Shown: positions 1-9,738 of the stretch, piece by piece | Layout: every line of letters starts with the position of its first letter | Position numbering within the stretch: the stretch's first letter is position 1 | NCBI RefSeq assembly: GCF_006439355.1 | Contig: NZ_VFTG01000019.1 | Coordinates: 52,110 to 116,109, forward strand | Origin: Mesorhizobium sp. B4-1-3 | GTDB taxonomy: Bacteria > Pseudomonadota > Alphaproteobacteria > Rhizobiales > Rhizobiaceae | DNA length: 64,000 nt | Direction of reading: 5' to 3' | The notes under the pieces: generated by a model | What the model was told of the DNA's origin: nothing | The model's database searches: none | What the model saw: the letters and a program-made list of their open reading frames with translations, nothing else | Program-made: the position numbers and the translations under genes

Positions 1-183
1 CGCCGCCGGCGCCCCGACATAAGCCGCGCAAAGGCGCTCCTCGGCTGGTCGCCCCAGGTGCCTCTAAGGCAAGGCCTGCTGCAGACGATCGTCTACTTTT
101 CAAATATGGACGACTTGGCGACCGAGCCCGTGGTTGCGATCGACAGAGCAGGCGGAGGAAAGCTGCAGGACCTGCAGCTCTGA
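1..183 (+). CDS. UDP-glucuronate decarboxylase-like NAD-dependent epimerase, C-terminal end (gene cut by window edge)
   Basis: The frame beginning at base 1 is open until the TGA at 181-183 and encodes about 60 residues. It contains RRPDISRAKALLGWSPQVPL followed by an R-Q-G-L-x-x-T-I-x-Y-F stretch. That is the characteristic C-terminus of extended SDR nucleotide-sugar enzymes, especially UDP-glucuronate decarboxylases, which make UDP-xylose from UDP-glucuronate. The NAD-binding and catalytic parts lie upstream of the window. The tail after YF (about 30 residues) is longer than in most relatives. It fits the nucleotide-sugar genes that follow from 2357. The family call is firm; the exact substrate is not. 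Confidence 0.8.
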   Translation, partial: RRRRPDISRAKALLGWSPQVPLRQGLLQTIVYFSNMDDLATEPVVAIDRAGGGKLQDLQL

Positions 184-209
184 AGCAGCGGCATCTTTTT
201 CACCGGGGC

Positions 210-234
210 GGAACAACCAGCAGACATCGCGGTT
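210..234 (+). promoter_or_regulatory. Candidate EcfG-type general-stress promoter
   Basis: GGAAC at 210-214, 18 bases, then TT at 233-234 (local -10 GGTT). This matches the GGAAC-N18-TT pattern known for EcfG/RpoE2 promoters of alphaproteobacteria. It lies 31 bases before the GTG start at 265. It is one of five such sites near the ecfG gene at 11621-12202. Transcription is inferred, not shown. Confidence 0.55.
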
Positions 235-264
235 GGGCATGACAACCGCGTTGGAGGAAGAGCT

Positions 265-450
265 GTGCAGTCGAAGCGATCAGTCAAGGACATCGAGCAG
301 ATGGCGGCGGCGGAAACGGCCGCATTCTTGCGAAGAGCTTCCATTACCTATCTCGAGTGCTGCGTCAGCCTGATGATGACGCATCTGCGACGCGAGGAAG
401 TGGCAAACATCCTGGAGCAGGAAGCCGACATGCTGCGCAGGCTGGACTGA
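265..450 (+). CDS. Small helical hypothetical protein (61 aa)
   Basis: The start is a GTG at 265, chosen because GGAGGAAG lies at 253-260, a near-perfect ribosome binding site at good spacing. The product has 61 residues, is rich in Ala, Glu, Arg and Met, and should be almost wholly helical. A short uncharged stretch in the middle (ITYLECCVSLMM) has two adjacent cysteines. There is no signal peptide and I recognise no family. The candidate EcfG promoter just upstream suggests a small stress-induced protein. The gene ends directly against the stop of the minus-strand gene 451-2199, so the two converge. The existence of the gene is likely; its function is unknown. Confidence 0.6.
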   Translation: MQSKRSVKDIEQMAAAETAAFLRRASITYLECCVSLMMTHLRREEVANILEQEADMLRRLD

Positions 451-2199
451 TCAAGTCTTCAAGCGCTCGGTGAAACGCGAAAGCCTGATCTGGTAACGGT
501 CAGCGGCGCGAATGGCCTTCACCCGATCACGGCCCTCTGCAGACTGTTCGGCCATCGTCCACAGGCCAAGCTGCAACGCGAGATAGCAGGGCTCCATGTG
601 ATCGACCAGGGAACGATCGACGGCACGCGACATTTCTGTCTCGATGCCTTTGATGAGCCGCGCAAGCTCGGCTTCGCAAAGCTCATATTCAACCCTCGCG
701 CCTGCAATGTCCCACGCTATGTCCTGACAGCCGACGATGTCGTGCGAGCGGCAGTGGTCGACGGCATCCGTCTTGAGCACGGTCCCGTCCTGGCGAACCA
801 GAAATTCCCATGGATGAAGGCGCCCGTCGATCTCGATCCTCCCCAGCCCGGTCTGTGACGGGTTGCGGGCGAACCAACCCGCCAATACTTTGGCCCGACC
901 TTCTCCCAAAGCTTCCCTGCAGTTTTGTACGGCCATGTCGACAAGCTTTTCCAGCGAGGCGCCGGCCTCGTCGGTCGGCAGCTTGGCGGCGCGCCAGCCG
1001 AGATAGCGCCCGAGCCAGTCGATCAGCACATCTCTGGGCAGCCCTGCCCGGTCCAGCCTGCCGGCATCGATCCAGCGCTCGACCAGGAAACCGTGACAGA
1101 CACCGGCAGGCTGAGCGCCAAAGCCCGCTTCGTGGAGTGCCTTGGCCGTACGCAGCTTGCGCTGGCCGGCCTCGCCGAAACCTGCGAACTTGACCAGCCA
1201 GCGCTCGCCGCCGACCGAAGCGATGAATTTGCGCCGCTCGAATGCCGGGAATATCGGGGGCCAAGCGCCGGTCGGTACTGAAAGAACTTCGCGCCATGCG
1301 CCGCCTGAAATTTCATGAAGCTCAACATCAGCCTTGCCGAGCAAATGTCCTATCCAGTCCCGCAGCCCGGGGCCGACCGCGCCATCAAAGACGTCTTCGA
1401 AATCCGCGACATGACTTTGGCACTGCGACAAGGCAGCGACAGTTTCGGCAGCAGCTTGCGCGCCCGGGCCGCCGCGGTGGCTCGGGAACAGATGAATGCG
1501 CTCATGGTCGATGCCGTGCCGCCCAAGCCAGGCAATGACAGCATGAAAGGAACTGCCGGAGAGACCCGGACCTTCATCGACGATGGCAAATTCGGACTGC
1601 GGTCTGTCGAGCCAAGAACCCAGGAGTTCGGGCGCGGCGCTTATGTGCCGGGAAAACGGATGGCCGATCGGTCGCAGGCTGATAGGCGGCGGCGCATGTA
1701 GGGCGGCGGCCACCATCGCCGCGAGGCCGAGACCGATGCTGCGGATTCCGATGACGCATGTGTTTGCGCCGAGGCCCGACCCCAGCGCCGCAAGCAGATA
1801 GGTTTCCGGGTAGAGGGCGTACAGCGCATAGCCTTCAGCCGGTCCGGTGGTTATTGCGCTGCCGCAGTCGATGCCGGCAAGCTTTGCAAGCAGCGACGCA
1901 TCAAGCACTCCGCTTCGAGCAAATCCTTGTTGCCAGGACCGCAGCACTTCCTGCGACAACTCGACGAGAATTTCCGACCCGAGCTTCTGTCTCGACGAAC
2001 TGCTGTCGACGCCTGTTATGTCGAATTCCGCATCGGCGAGGCCCTGCAGAAGTTCGGAGGCGGTGACGAATAGATCGACCACAGCGGCGTGACGTTCGAG
2101 GCCGGCAGGCAGATCGCCGATAGCTCCAGCCGCGGCCAAGACAGCCTTCCGGAGCTGTTTTGCGCTACGCGTTCGCTTGTGGTCGCCGAAGACGATCAT
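451..2199 (-). CDS. Hypothetical protein with phosphoribosyltransferase-like and phosphotransferase-like parts
   Basis: A 582-residue protein. I start it at the ATG at 2199 because AGGAG sits just upstream; an in-frame ATG at 2229 has no ribosome binding site. Around residues 200-215 there is AIVDEGPGLSGSSFHAVIAW, which looks like the PRPP-binding loop of phosphoribosyltransferases (acidic pair followed by a small-residue turn). Around residues 325-390, SVGGERWLVKFAGFGEAG and then GFLVERWIDAG resemble the nucleotide-binding lobe and hinge of aminoglycoside-phosphotransferase-like kinases. No complete catalytic signature is visible to me. It transcribes away from the ino1 operon and shares the 157-base gap with it. 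I do not recognise an assigned function. Confidence 0.6.
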   Translation of the reverse strand: MIVFGDHKRTRSAKQLRKAVLAAAGAIGDLPAGLERHAAVVDLFVTASELLQGLADAEFDITGVDSSSSRQKLGSEILVELSQEVLRSWQQGFARSGVLDASLLAKLAGIDCGSAITTGPAEGYALYALYPETYLLAALGSGLGANTCVIGIRSIGLGLAAMVAAALHAPPPISLRPIGHPFSRHISAAPELLGSWLDRPQSEFAIVDEGPGLSGSSFHAVIAWLGRHGIDHERIHLFPSHRGGPGAQAAAETVAALSQCQSHVADFEDVFDGAVGPGLRDWIGHLLGKADVELHEISGGAWREVLSVPTGAWPPIFPAFERRKFIASVGGERWLVKFAGFGEAGQRKLRTAKALHEAGFGAQPAGVCHGFLVERWIDAGRLDRAGLPRDVLIDWLGRYLGWRAAKLPTDEAGASLEKLVDMAVQNCREALGEGRAKVLAGWFARNPSQTGLGRIEIDGRLHPWEFLVRQDGTVLKTDAVDHCRSHDIVGCQDIAWDIAGARVEYELCEAELARLIKGIETEMSRAVDRSLVDHMEPCYLALQLGLWTMAEQSAEGRDRVKAIRAADRYQIRLSRFTERLKT

Positions 2200-2286
2200 A
2201 CGGCTCCTGCCTAGCTGTCTGGCCGCCAACGCGAAGCGGCGCCTGTTTGATCCGCAATCAGGCTCACCAATTTTTCGCGGCGCGAA

Positions 2287-2311
2287 GGAACATTCGAGGC
2301 CACTCCCGGTT
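2287..2311 (+). promoter_or_regulatory. Candidate EcfG-type promoter of the ino1 operon
   Basis: GGAAC at 2287-2291, 18 bases, TT at 2310-2311 (local -10 GGTT, the same as the site at 210). It lies 46 bases before the GTG start of ino1. If real, it places the nine-gene operon 2357-10644 under the general stress response. Confidence 0.55.
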
Positions 2312-2356
2312 CGGCGGCGAGGAACTTACCTCCAACTTAAAAGAGGCAGTGGTTTC

Positions 2357-3456
<1,100 letters not shown>

Positions 3457-3460
<4 letters not shown>

Positions 3461-4053
3461 CCACCACGTTCTTTCTCATCCGCCATGCGGCGCATGATCA
3501 TGTTGGCTCGTACCTGGCCGGGCGGCTTGAAGGCGTTCGCCTCGGTGAAGCCGGCCAGGCGCAGGCGCTGCATCTCGCGCGACGGATGGCGCGAGAGCCG
3601 CTCTCAGCGATCTTCAGCAGTCCGCGCGAGCGCACGCTCGAAACGGCGAAGCCGATCGCGATCGCTTGCGAGGTTGAGAAGATCGCGATCTGCAAGGAAC
3701 TCGACGAGATCGACTTCGGCGAGTGGTCCGGCAAGACCTTCGAAGAACTGAACGGCGACGCAAGCTGGCGACTTTGGAACGACCAGCGCCAGAGCGCCCG
3801 CACGCCGAGCGGCGAGACTATGCTTGATGTCCAGCACAGGATGATCGGCCTGATGGACGCGCTGCGCGAGAATGGACAGGGTCAGTGCATCGCACTTATC
3901 AGCCATGCCGATGTGATCAAGGCGGCTGTCTGCGCGGTCCTTGGCCTGCAGCTCGGCGATTGCTTTCGCTTCGACATCGAGCCGGCCTCCATCACAACGG
4001 TCGTCCACGGCGACTGGGGCTCCAAGCTGATTCGTTTGAATGAAATCGCCTGA
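3457..4053 (+). CDS. Histidine phosphatase family protein
   Basis: A 198-residue member of the phosphoglycerate-mutase-like superfamily. The N-terminal catalytic motif is FLIRHAAHDHVG (RHA in place of the commoner RHG, a known variant). The acid motif is ELDEIDFGEWSGKTFEEL, and the second histidine is in LISHADVIKAAV near residue 150. Such enzymes remove phosphate from small phosphorylated metabolites through a phosphohistidine. The ATG overlaps the ino1 stop (ATGA), so translation is probably coupled. The position invites the idea that it dephosphorylates inositol phosphate or a sugar phosphate of this pathway. That is inference, since inositol phosphatases normally belong to another fold. 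Confidence 0.85.
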
Positions 4054-4068
4054 CGGGAGCGGTAACCG

Positions 4069-5169
4069 ATGCGCATGGTCATTTTCGGCCTCACCGTCAC
4101 ATCCTCATGGGGCAACGGGCATGCCACGCTCTGGCGTGGACTGATTGGCGCGCTGGCGCCGCTTGGCTGGTCGATCAGCTTCTTCGAACGCGATACGCAC
4201 TACTATGCCGGCGCCAGGGACATCGACCGGCTGAACGGCGGCGATGTCGTTCTCTACCCGGCATGGGAGGATATCCGCCAAGAGGCCGAGACCGCGATAC
4301 GGCAGGCCGACGTCGTCATCGTCACCTCCTATTGTCCAGACGCTGTCGAGGCCTCGCGGCTCGCCAACGATACCTGTCGCGGGCTGAAAGTGTTCTATGA
4401 CCTCGATACACCGGTGACGCTGGCGAGCATCGAGCGAGGTGATTATCCAGCCTATTTCGAGCCGGACTGCTTGAGCGATTTCGACTTGATCCTGAGCTAT
4501 ACCGGAGGGCCGGCGATCGATGCGCTGAGGACCATCCTAGGCGTGCGCCATGTCCTGCCGCTCTACGGCCATGTCGACCCCGACCGGCACCGGCCGGCGC
4601 AGCCAAGGTCCGAATTCGCCGGCGACCTGTCCTATCTCGGCACCTATGCCGAGGACCGGCAGACAGCCGTGGAAACACTGCTTGTCGCTGCCGCCGCGCG
4701 GCTTCCAAACCGCCGTTTCATCATCGGCGGGGCGCAGTACCCGCAGGACTTCCCATGGAGCAGCAATATCTTTTTCGTCAGGCACCTGCCGCCCGCCGAT
4801 CACCCTGCCTTCTTTTCCTCCTCGCGCCTCACGCTGAACGTCACCCGCGAGGCGATGGCGCGAAAGGGTTGGTGCCCGTCAGGCCGTCTGTTCGAGGCAG
4901 CCGCCTGCGGCGCCGCAATCATCTCCGACGACTGGGCCGGCCTCGACAGCTTCTTCACGCCGGGCAGCGATATCCTTCTGGCGCACAGCACCGGCGATGT
5001 CGTTGCCGCGCTTGGCCTGTCCGACAATGAGATCGCGACGCTCGGCCGCCGCGCCAGGGAGCGCGTCCTCGACGAGCACACATCCGCGCATCGTGCCGCC
5101 GAACTCGACCGAATCCTGAACGACGCTTTCGCGTCCAAGGCGAGAGGAACAATGGAGGAAGTCGTCTGA
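4069..5169 (+). CDS. CgeB-like glycosyltransferase
   Basis: A 366-residue protein with the two-domain GT-B plan. The N-terminal half has a Rossmann start (MRMVIFGLTVTSSWGNGHAT) and YDLDTPVTL near residue 110. The C-terminal half carries DLSYLGTYAEDRQ, VTREAMARKGWCPSGRLFEA and AACGAAIISDDWAGLDSFF, the nucleotide-sugar site typical of CgeB-family and related transferases. The family moves a sugar from a nucleotide donor to a protein, lipid or spore-surface acceptor; here donor and acceptor are unknown. GGGAGCGG precedes the start. The stop shares a base with the next ATG (TGATG), so it belongs to the same operon. No membrane segment or signal peptide is seen. Confidence 0.82.
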   Translation: MRMVIFGLTVTSSWGNGHATLWRGLIGALAPLGWSISFFERDTHYYAGARDIDRLNGGDVVLYPAWEDIRQEAETAIRQADVVIVTSYCPDAVEASRLANDTCRGLKVFYDLDTPVTLASIERGDYPAYFEPDCLSDFDLILSYTGGPAIDALRTILGVRHVLPLYGHVDPDRHRPAQPRSEFAGDLSYLGTYAEDRQTAVETLLVAAAARLPNRRFIIGGAQYPQDFPWSSNIFFVRHLPPADHPAFFSSSRLTLNVTREAMARKGWCPSGRLFEAAACGAAIISDDWAGLDSFFTPGSDILLAHSTGDVVAALGLSDNEIATLGRRARERVLDEHTSAHRAAELDRILNDAFASKARGTMEEVV

Positions 5170-5972
5170 TGTTGGGCATCGTGCCGGCCGCCGGTCGCGG
5201 CAGCCGCATTCAGCCGCTGGGCTTTTCCAAGGAGTTGCTGCCGGTCGGCAGCCGGCTCGACGGGCAGACCGAGCGCCCATGCGCGGTGAGCGAATATCTG
5301 GTACGGCGGATGGTGCGCAATGGCGTCGACCGCATCTGCTTCATCATCGGCTCCGGCAAGTCGGACATCCTCGAATATTACGCCGCCGGCTATGGCGACG
5401 CCGCAGCAATCTTCGTGGCGCAACCGTCTCCGGTTGGACTTTGCGACGCGATCTTCCGCGCGGCACCGCTTGTGACGCCGGACGAAACGGTCCTGATCGG
5501 CCTGCCCGACACGATCTGGTTTCCTGAAGACGGCTTCTGCCATCTGGCCGACGACCGGCTGTCCTTCCTGATGTTTCCGGTCGAACGCCCGGAACTGTTC
5601 GACGCCGTCGTCCTCGATGGCAACGGCCGGGTCGAGCAGATCCAGGTCAAGCAAGCGGACGCCGCGACAAACTGGGTCTGGGGCGCCTTCAAGATGCCAG
5701 GCCGCATCTTCCATCAACTGGCGGCACTGTGGCGCCAGCGCGATGGTTCTGACGAGTATTTCGGCACGTTGGTCAACGCCTATCTCGCCGGCGGAGGCGA
5801 GGCCTACGGTGTCAAGGCCGGGACCGCCTATGTCGATGTCGGTACTTTCAACGGCTACCGCACCGCGCTCAGGCTGCTCGAAAGCAATGATGCCGTCGAT
5901 GATCTGACCCTGACGATATTTGCATCGCAGGACCGTTCGGCAGTGCCAACCGTTCCAGGCGAAGGAGCTTAG
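5169..5972 (+). CDS. Sugar-1-phosphate nucleotidyltransferase
   Basis: A 267-residue protein that starts with the nucleotidyltransferase signature (GIVPAAGRGSRIQPL, then FSKELLPVG), in which the G-x-G-x-R and the Lys bind NTP and sugar phosphate. Further on are GLPDTIWFPEDGF (metal-binding Asp region) and YVDVGTFNGYRTAL near the end. The enzyme activates a sugar 1-phosphate to a nucleotide sugar, probably the donor for the neighbouring glycosyltransferases. The sugar and the nucleotide cannot be read from sequence. It lacks the C-terminal left-handed helix of GlmU-type enzymes. It is one base into the preceding gene and two bases before the next. Confidence 0.87.
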   Translation: MLGIVPAAGRGSRIQPLGFSKELLPVGSRLDGQTERPCAVSEYLVRRMVRNGVDRICFIIGSGKSDILEYYAAGYGDAAAIFVAQPSPVGLCDAIFRAAPLVTPDETVLIGLPDTIWFPEDGFCHLADDRLSFLMFPVERPELFDAVVLDGNGRVEQIQVKQADAATNWVWGAFKMPGRIFHQLAALWRQRDGSDEYFGTLVNAYLAGGGEAYGVKAGTAYVDVGTFNGYRTALRLLESNDAVDDLTLTIFASQDRSAVPTVPGEGA

Positions 5973-5974
5973 CC

Positions 5975-6736
5975 ATGCTGCACTCCAGCACGGAAATACG
6001 TCGCCGCATCGACGCATTGGGGCCGTGGTTTCACAATATGGAACTGGCGGGCGTGGAGACTGCTCCCGATCATTTCCTCGGCAACTACCCGCTGATCAAA
6101 TGGCGCAAATTCGCGGATGCCATTCCGACTGATCTCTCGGGCAAGTCGGTGCTCGATATCGGCTGCAACGCAGGCTTCTACTCGATCGAAATGAAGAAAC
6201 GTGGCGCCGATCGCGTGCTCGGAATCGACTTCGACGAAGCCTATCTCGCCCAGGCGCGCTTCGCCGCCGAGATCGCCGACTGCGACATCGAGTTCCGTGA
6301 ATTGTCGGTCTACGACGTCGCATCGCTTGGCGAGCGCTTCGACATCGTGCTGTTCATGGGCGTGCTTTACCACCTGCGCCACCCGCTGCTGGCGCTAGAC
6401 CTGATCCGCGCGCATGTCGCGAGCGACCTGATGATCTTCCAGTCGATGCAGCGCGGCAGCGGCAAGGTCCTGCCACTTGAGCAGAACTACCATTTCTGGA
6501 CACGCGACCTCTTCGATCAGCCCGAATTTCCGAAACTGCACTTCATCGAGCATCGCTATGCGGACGACCCCACCAACTGGTGGATTCCGAACCGCGCCTG
6601 CACCGAAGCGATGCTGCGCAGTGCCGGTTTCGACATCCTGCTCCACCCGGAAGACGAGGTCTATTTCTGTCGCGCGTCTGGTGAACCGACCGGCAGCGCC
6701 GCCGTCTATCCTTCGAAAGGAGAGACCAATGATTGA
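5975..6736 (+). CDS. SAM-dependent methyltransferase, CmoB-like
   Basis: A 253-residue class I methyltransferase. Motif I is SVLDIGCNAGFYSIEMKKRG around residues 55-75, followed by the acidic residue of motif II in VLGIDFDEAYL. Later FDIVLFMGVLYHLRHPLLAL matches the motif IV region of the CmoB and DUF1698 branch. NWWIPNRACTEAMLRSAGF is also typical of that branch. In such clusters these proteins are thought to methylate a glycan or lipid-linked sugar rather than tRNA; I infer this from context. The gene overlaps the next one by 8 bases. I recall a named family of methyltransferases that travels with glycosyltransferases and inositol-type genes, but cannot verify membership. Confidence 0.85.
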   Translation: MLHSSTEIRRRIDALGPWFHNMELAGVETAPDHFLGNYPLIKWRKFADAIPTDLSGKSVLDIGCNAGFYSIEMKKRGADRVLGIDFDEAYLAQARFAAEIADCDIEFRELSVYDVASLGERFDIVLFMGVLYHLRHPLLALDLIRAHVASDLMIFQSMQRGSGKVLPLEQNYHFWTRDLFDQPEFPKLHFIEHRYADDPTNWWIPNRACTEAMLRSAGFDILLHPEDEVYFCRASGEPTGSAAVYPSKGETND

Positions 6737-7664
6737 AGCCGCCATGATCTGGAACGAGCCCAACAACAAATCGCACTGGGACCCGGAGCTCGACCCGGAC
6801 TGGAGCCGTTTTGCCACAATGGCGACCCTGGCGGCCGATGCAATCGGCCGGGAGAACCCGGCCGTCACAAAGGTGCTGGGCGGCATTTCGCCGATCGACG
6901 CAGGCTTCATGACGCGCATGAAGGAGTTCGGCGTGCTCGACGGTGTGGACGCCGTCGCCGTGCATGGCTTCCCGCTCGATTGGAACCTTTGGCAGATTCA
7001 TGAGTGGCCGCAGAAGCTTGGCGAGATCGCCGCCGTCACCGATCTGCCGATCTGGGTCAGCGAAGTCGGCGTCTCGACCTTCGGCGCTGAGGAGATCCAG
7101 CTCTGGGGCCTGCGCCGCACGGCCGAATTGCTGCTCCCAATCGCGCCGCGGGTTCAATGGTACAGCCTCTATGACCTGCCACGTTCGTGGGAGGCGACGA
7201 CGCGCCATCGGGAAGCGGAAGGTTCGTCCTATTACAGGCATTTCTACATGGGCCTGCTTCGCGAGGACGGCACGCCAAAGCCGGCGCTCGAGGAGTTCGT
7301 TCGCCACACTCCGCAAATGGGCCTGGTCCAGTGGTTCCATTACGAGGACCATCGGTTGGACGATGCTGTTGCCTGGATGAAACGTCTGGGCGTTACGCAC
7401 CTGCGCACCGGCCTGTCCTGGGCCGACAGTTTTCGGCCGAATGCGCTGGACTGGTTCGACCGCCAGATGGAAGCGCTCGCCGACTTCAACGTCACCGTCA
7501 CCTTCTGCTTCACGCCGGAGCACCGCGGTCTGCAGCCTCATCACACCAGCCCGCCCCAGATCCCCGAGGAGTTCGCCGAGTTCTGCGCAGCGATGATCCG
7601 ACGCCATGCTCCCGCGATCGGCGACGAAATGGCAGCACCGCAACGTGTGTCGGCGGCATGGTGA
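6729..7664 (+). CDS. Beta-xylosidase-like glycosidase, apparently a circularly permuted clan A barrel
   Basis: I start the gene at the ATG at 6729, after AAAGGAGAG; the frame stays open upstream only inside the preceding gene. The 311-residue product opens at once with MIWNEPNNKSHWD (residues 6-18), the acid/base NEP motif that clan A glycosidases carry at barrel strand 4. WVSEVGVSTFGAEE (about residue 108) gives the nucleophile Glu of strand 7. After residue 195 it continues with RLGVTHLRTGLSWADSFRPN and VTVTFCFTPEHRG. Those look like strands 1-3, which normally precede NEP. The total length equals one TIM barrel. There is no signal peptide, so it probably acts in the cytosol. Substrate unknown. 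Confidence 0.7.
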   Translation: MIEAAMIWNEPNNKSHWDPELDPDWSRFATMATLAADAIGRENPAVTKVLGGISPIDAGFMTRMKEFGVLDGVDAVAVHGFPLDWNLWQIHEWPQKLGEIAAVTDLPIWVSEVGVSTFGAEEIQLWGLRRTAELLLPIAPRVQWYSLYDLPRSWEATTRHREAEGSSYYRHFYMGLLREDGTPKPALEEFVRHTPQMGLVQWFHYEDHRLDDAVAWMKRLGVTHLRTGLSWADSFRPNALDWFDRQMEALADFNVTVTFCFTPEHRGLQPHHTSPPQIPEEFAEFCAAMIRRHAPAIGDEMAAPQRVSAAW

Positions 7665-7682
7665 GGCCCGGCTCGACCAGCG

Positions 7683-8744
7683 ATGACACTGACAGTCCTC
7701 AACGTCGCCTACCCCCTCGCGCCCGTCGGGCCGGATGCGGTCGGCGGCGCCGAGCAGGTGCTGTCGGCGCTGGATCGGGCGCTCGTTGACAAAGGCCACC
7801 GTTCGATTGTCGTCGCCTGCCAAGGGTCAAGCACGGCAGGCGTCCTGGTGGAAACACGAGCCGAAACGGGTGTGCTCGACGAGGCGGCGAAGAAGCGTGC
7901 CCATAAGGCGCATCGTGACGCGATAGCAGGCGCCCGGGCGCGCTGGCCGATCGACGTCGTTCACCTCCACGGGATCGATTTCGATGCCTATCTGCCTGAC
8001 GACGGTCCTACCCTGGTGACACTGCACCTGCCACTCGGCTGGTACCCGCCCGAGGTGCTTGCCCCGTCGCGCGAGGACCTGTGGCTGCACGCGGTCTCGC
8101 AGGCGCAGCACCGGACGGCGCCGGCAAGGTCGAGACTTGCGAAGCCCATTCCAAACGGCGTCGATATCGCTGCACTGAACCAGCCTCGGTCGCGGCGCAA
8201 TTTCGCGCTGGTGCTCAGCCGCATCTGTCCGGAGAAGGGCGTCCATTTCGCGATCGAGGCAGCTAAGCGCGCGGGCGTCTCCCTGGCAATCGCCGGCCAA
8301 GTCTATCCTTATGAGACCCATCTGCGCTATTTCGCCGATGAGGTCCGTCCTCGGCTCGATCGGCAGCGGCGTTTTCTTGGGCCACTCGGGTTTTGCGCCA
8401 AGCGGCGCTTGCTCAACGCGGCCCGCTGCCTGGTCATTCCCAGCCTTGCCCCCGAGACAAGCTCGCTTGTTGCGATGGAGGCGCTTGCCTGCGGCACGCC
8501 GGTCGTCGCGTTCCCGAACGGCGCCCTTCCCGATGTCGTCCAGCATGGCAGGACCGGATTCCTGGTCAATGACGTCGAGGAAATGGCGAAGGCCATCGTC
8601 GCTTCCGGAGCCTTGGATCACGAGGCATGCCGGGCCGAGGCGCGCCGCCGCTTCTCGCTTGAGCGCATGATCACATCCTACATGGATGCTTACGAAGCGC
8701 TGGCGAAGCTTGGCACCCGTCGCGCCTTGCTGGGAATCGCCTGA
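7683..8744 (+). CDS. Glycosyltransferase family 4 (GT-B)
   Basis: A 353-residue retaining glycosyltransferase. The N-terminus has the acceptor-domain start VLNVAYPLAPVG then AVGGAEQVLSALDRAL, the glycine-rich loop of GT4 enzymes. IPNGVDIAALN (about residue 160) and LSRICPEKGVHFAIEAAKRA mark the linker and donor domain. The EX7E region is PETSSLVAMEALACGTPVVA near residue 260, with both glutamates present. It transfers a sugar from a nucleotide donor and probably cooperates with the CgeB-like enzyme at 4069. The start follows the permuted glycosidase by 18 bases, and the stop overlaps the next ATG by one base. Confidence 0.9.
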   Translation: MTLTVLNVAYPLAPVGPDAVGGAEQVLSALDRALVDKGHRSIVVACQGSSTAGVLVETRAETGVLDEAAKKRAHKAHRDAIAGARARWPIDVVHLHGIDFDAYLPDDGPTLVTLHLPLGWYPPEVLAPSREDLWLHAVSQAQHRTAPARSRLAKPIPNGVDIAALNQPRSRRNFALVLSRICPEKGVHFAIEAAKRAGVSLAIAGQVYPYETHLRYFADEVRPRLDRQRRFLGPLGFCAKRRLLNAARCLVIPSLAPETSSLVAMEALACGTPVVAFPNGALPDVVQHGRTGFLVNDVEEMAKAIVASGALDHEACRAEARRRFSLERMITSYMDAYEALAKLGTRRALLGIA

Positions 8745-9736
8745 TGGGCGGTCTGCGCACCGAGATCATCCGTGATGCGAGGGCGTTCATGGATCTGGAG
8801 CCGCATTGGTGGCAGCTCTGGCGACAGAGCATCTCGGCCACGCCGTTCCAGTCTCCCGCCTGGCTCATTCCCTGGTGGCAGACATTCGCGCCCGGCGACC
8901 TTGCGGCCATTGCAGTGTGGAACGGAGACGCCCTTGCCGGCCTGGCACCGCTCTATGTCGAAAGGCATGATCGCGGTCAGCGCCTGCTTCCCATCGGGAT
9001 TTCGCTGAGCGACTACCTCGACATCCTGTGCGTGCCGGAGCTGGAGGCGAAGGCTGGCGCCGCCATTGCCGACGCGGTGCTCTCGCTTAAATGGTCGCAA
9101 TGGATCCTGCCTGACCTCTCGGCCGATGCCTTATCGATGTGCCTCGAATTGCCGAATACCGAAGAAAGCCGAGCGATGGCGCACGCCGCCTGTCCCGTGC
9201 TCCTGCTCGACGGCGATCGAACTCTGGCCCGTTCGGTTCCGGCGAGACGAAGACGCCAGTTGCGCCGCGCCGAGCGAGCCGCCCGGCGAAGAGGCGCCGT
9301 TGTGGTCAGCCGCAACGAGTCCGATCCGCAGATGTTTCTCGACAGGCTGGTCCGACTGCATGGCGCACGCTGGGTCGGTCATGGCGGGGGCGTGCTGTCC
9401 GACATGGCTGTGGAATTTCACCGTAGGGCCCTGCCGCGGCTTGCCGATAGCGGCCTGGCACGATGCCTGACCATCCAGATCGGCGATGCCGTCGTCGGCG
9501 CCTATTACGGATTTCATCATCGCAATCGGGCCTATGCTTATCTCGGCGGTTTCGATCCGGCCTATGCCGACGAAAGCCCCGGCGCGATTCTGATCGGCCA
9601 TGCCATAGCGGGAGCCGCCAACGAAGGCGCGCGCGAGTTCGATTTCCTGCGTGGCCGAGAAAGCTACAAATACGGCTGGGGCGCAAAGGACCGCTGGACG
9701 GCGCAGAAGGTCTGGACCCGGAGCACGCCGCAGTGA
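8744..9736 (+). CDS. CelD/BcsL-type GNAT acetyltransferase
   Basis: A 330-residue protein of the CelD/BcsL GNAT group, found in polysaccharide and cellulose gene clusters. The N-terminal part has SATPFQSPAWLIPWWQTFAP (about residues 30-50), a typical opening. The central basic segment RRRRQLRRAERAARRRG leads into the acetyl-CoA-type fold. AYAYLGGFDPAYADESPG and REFDFLRGRESYKYGWG near the C-terminus are the most conserved motifs of this group. Members are thought to acylate sugars or glycan precursors. The ATG uses the last base of the previous stop. The neighbours argue for decoration of the glycan or glycolipid made by this operon. Confidence 0.85.
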   Translation: MGGLRTEIIRDARAFMDLEPHWWQLWRQSISATPFQSPAWLIPWWQTFAPGDLAAIAVWNGDALAGLAPLYVERHDRGQRLLPIGISLSDYLDILCVPELEAKAGAAIADAVLSLKWSQWILPDLSADALSMCLELPNTEESRAMAHAACPVLLLDGDRTLARSVPARRRRQLRRAERAARRRGAVVVSRNESDPQMFLDRLVRLHGARWVGHGGGVLSDMAVEFHRRALPRLADSGLARCLTIQIGDAVVGAYYGFHHRNRAYAYLGGFDPAYADESPGAILIGHAIAGAANEGAREFDFLRGRESYKYGWGAKDRWTAQKVWTRSTPQ

Positions 9737-9738
9737 AC

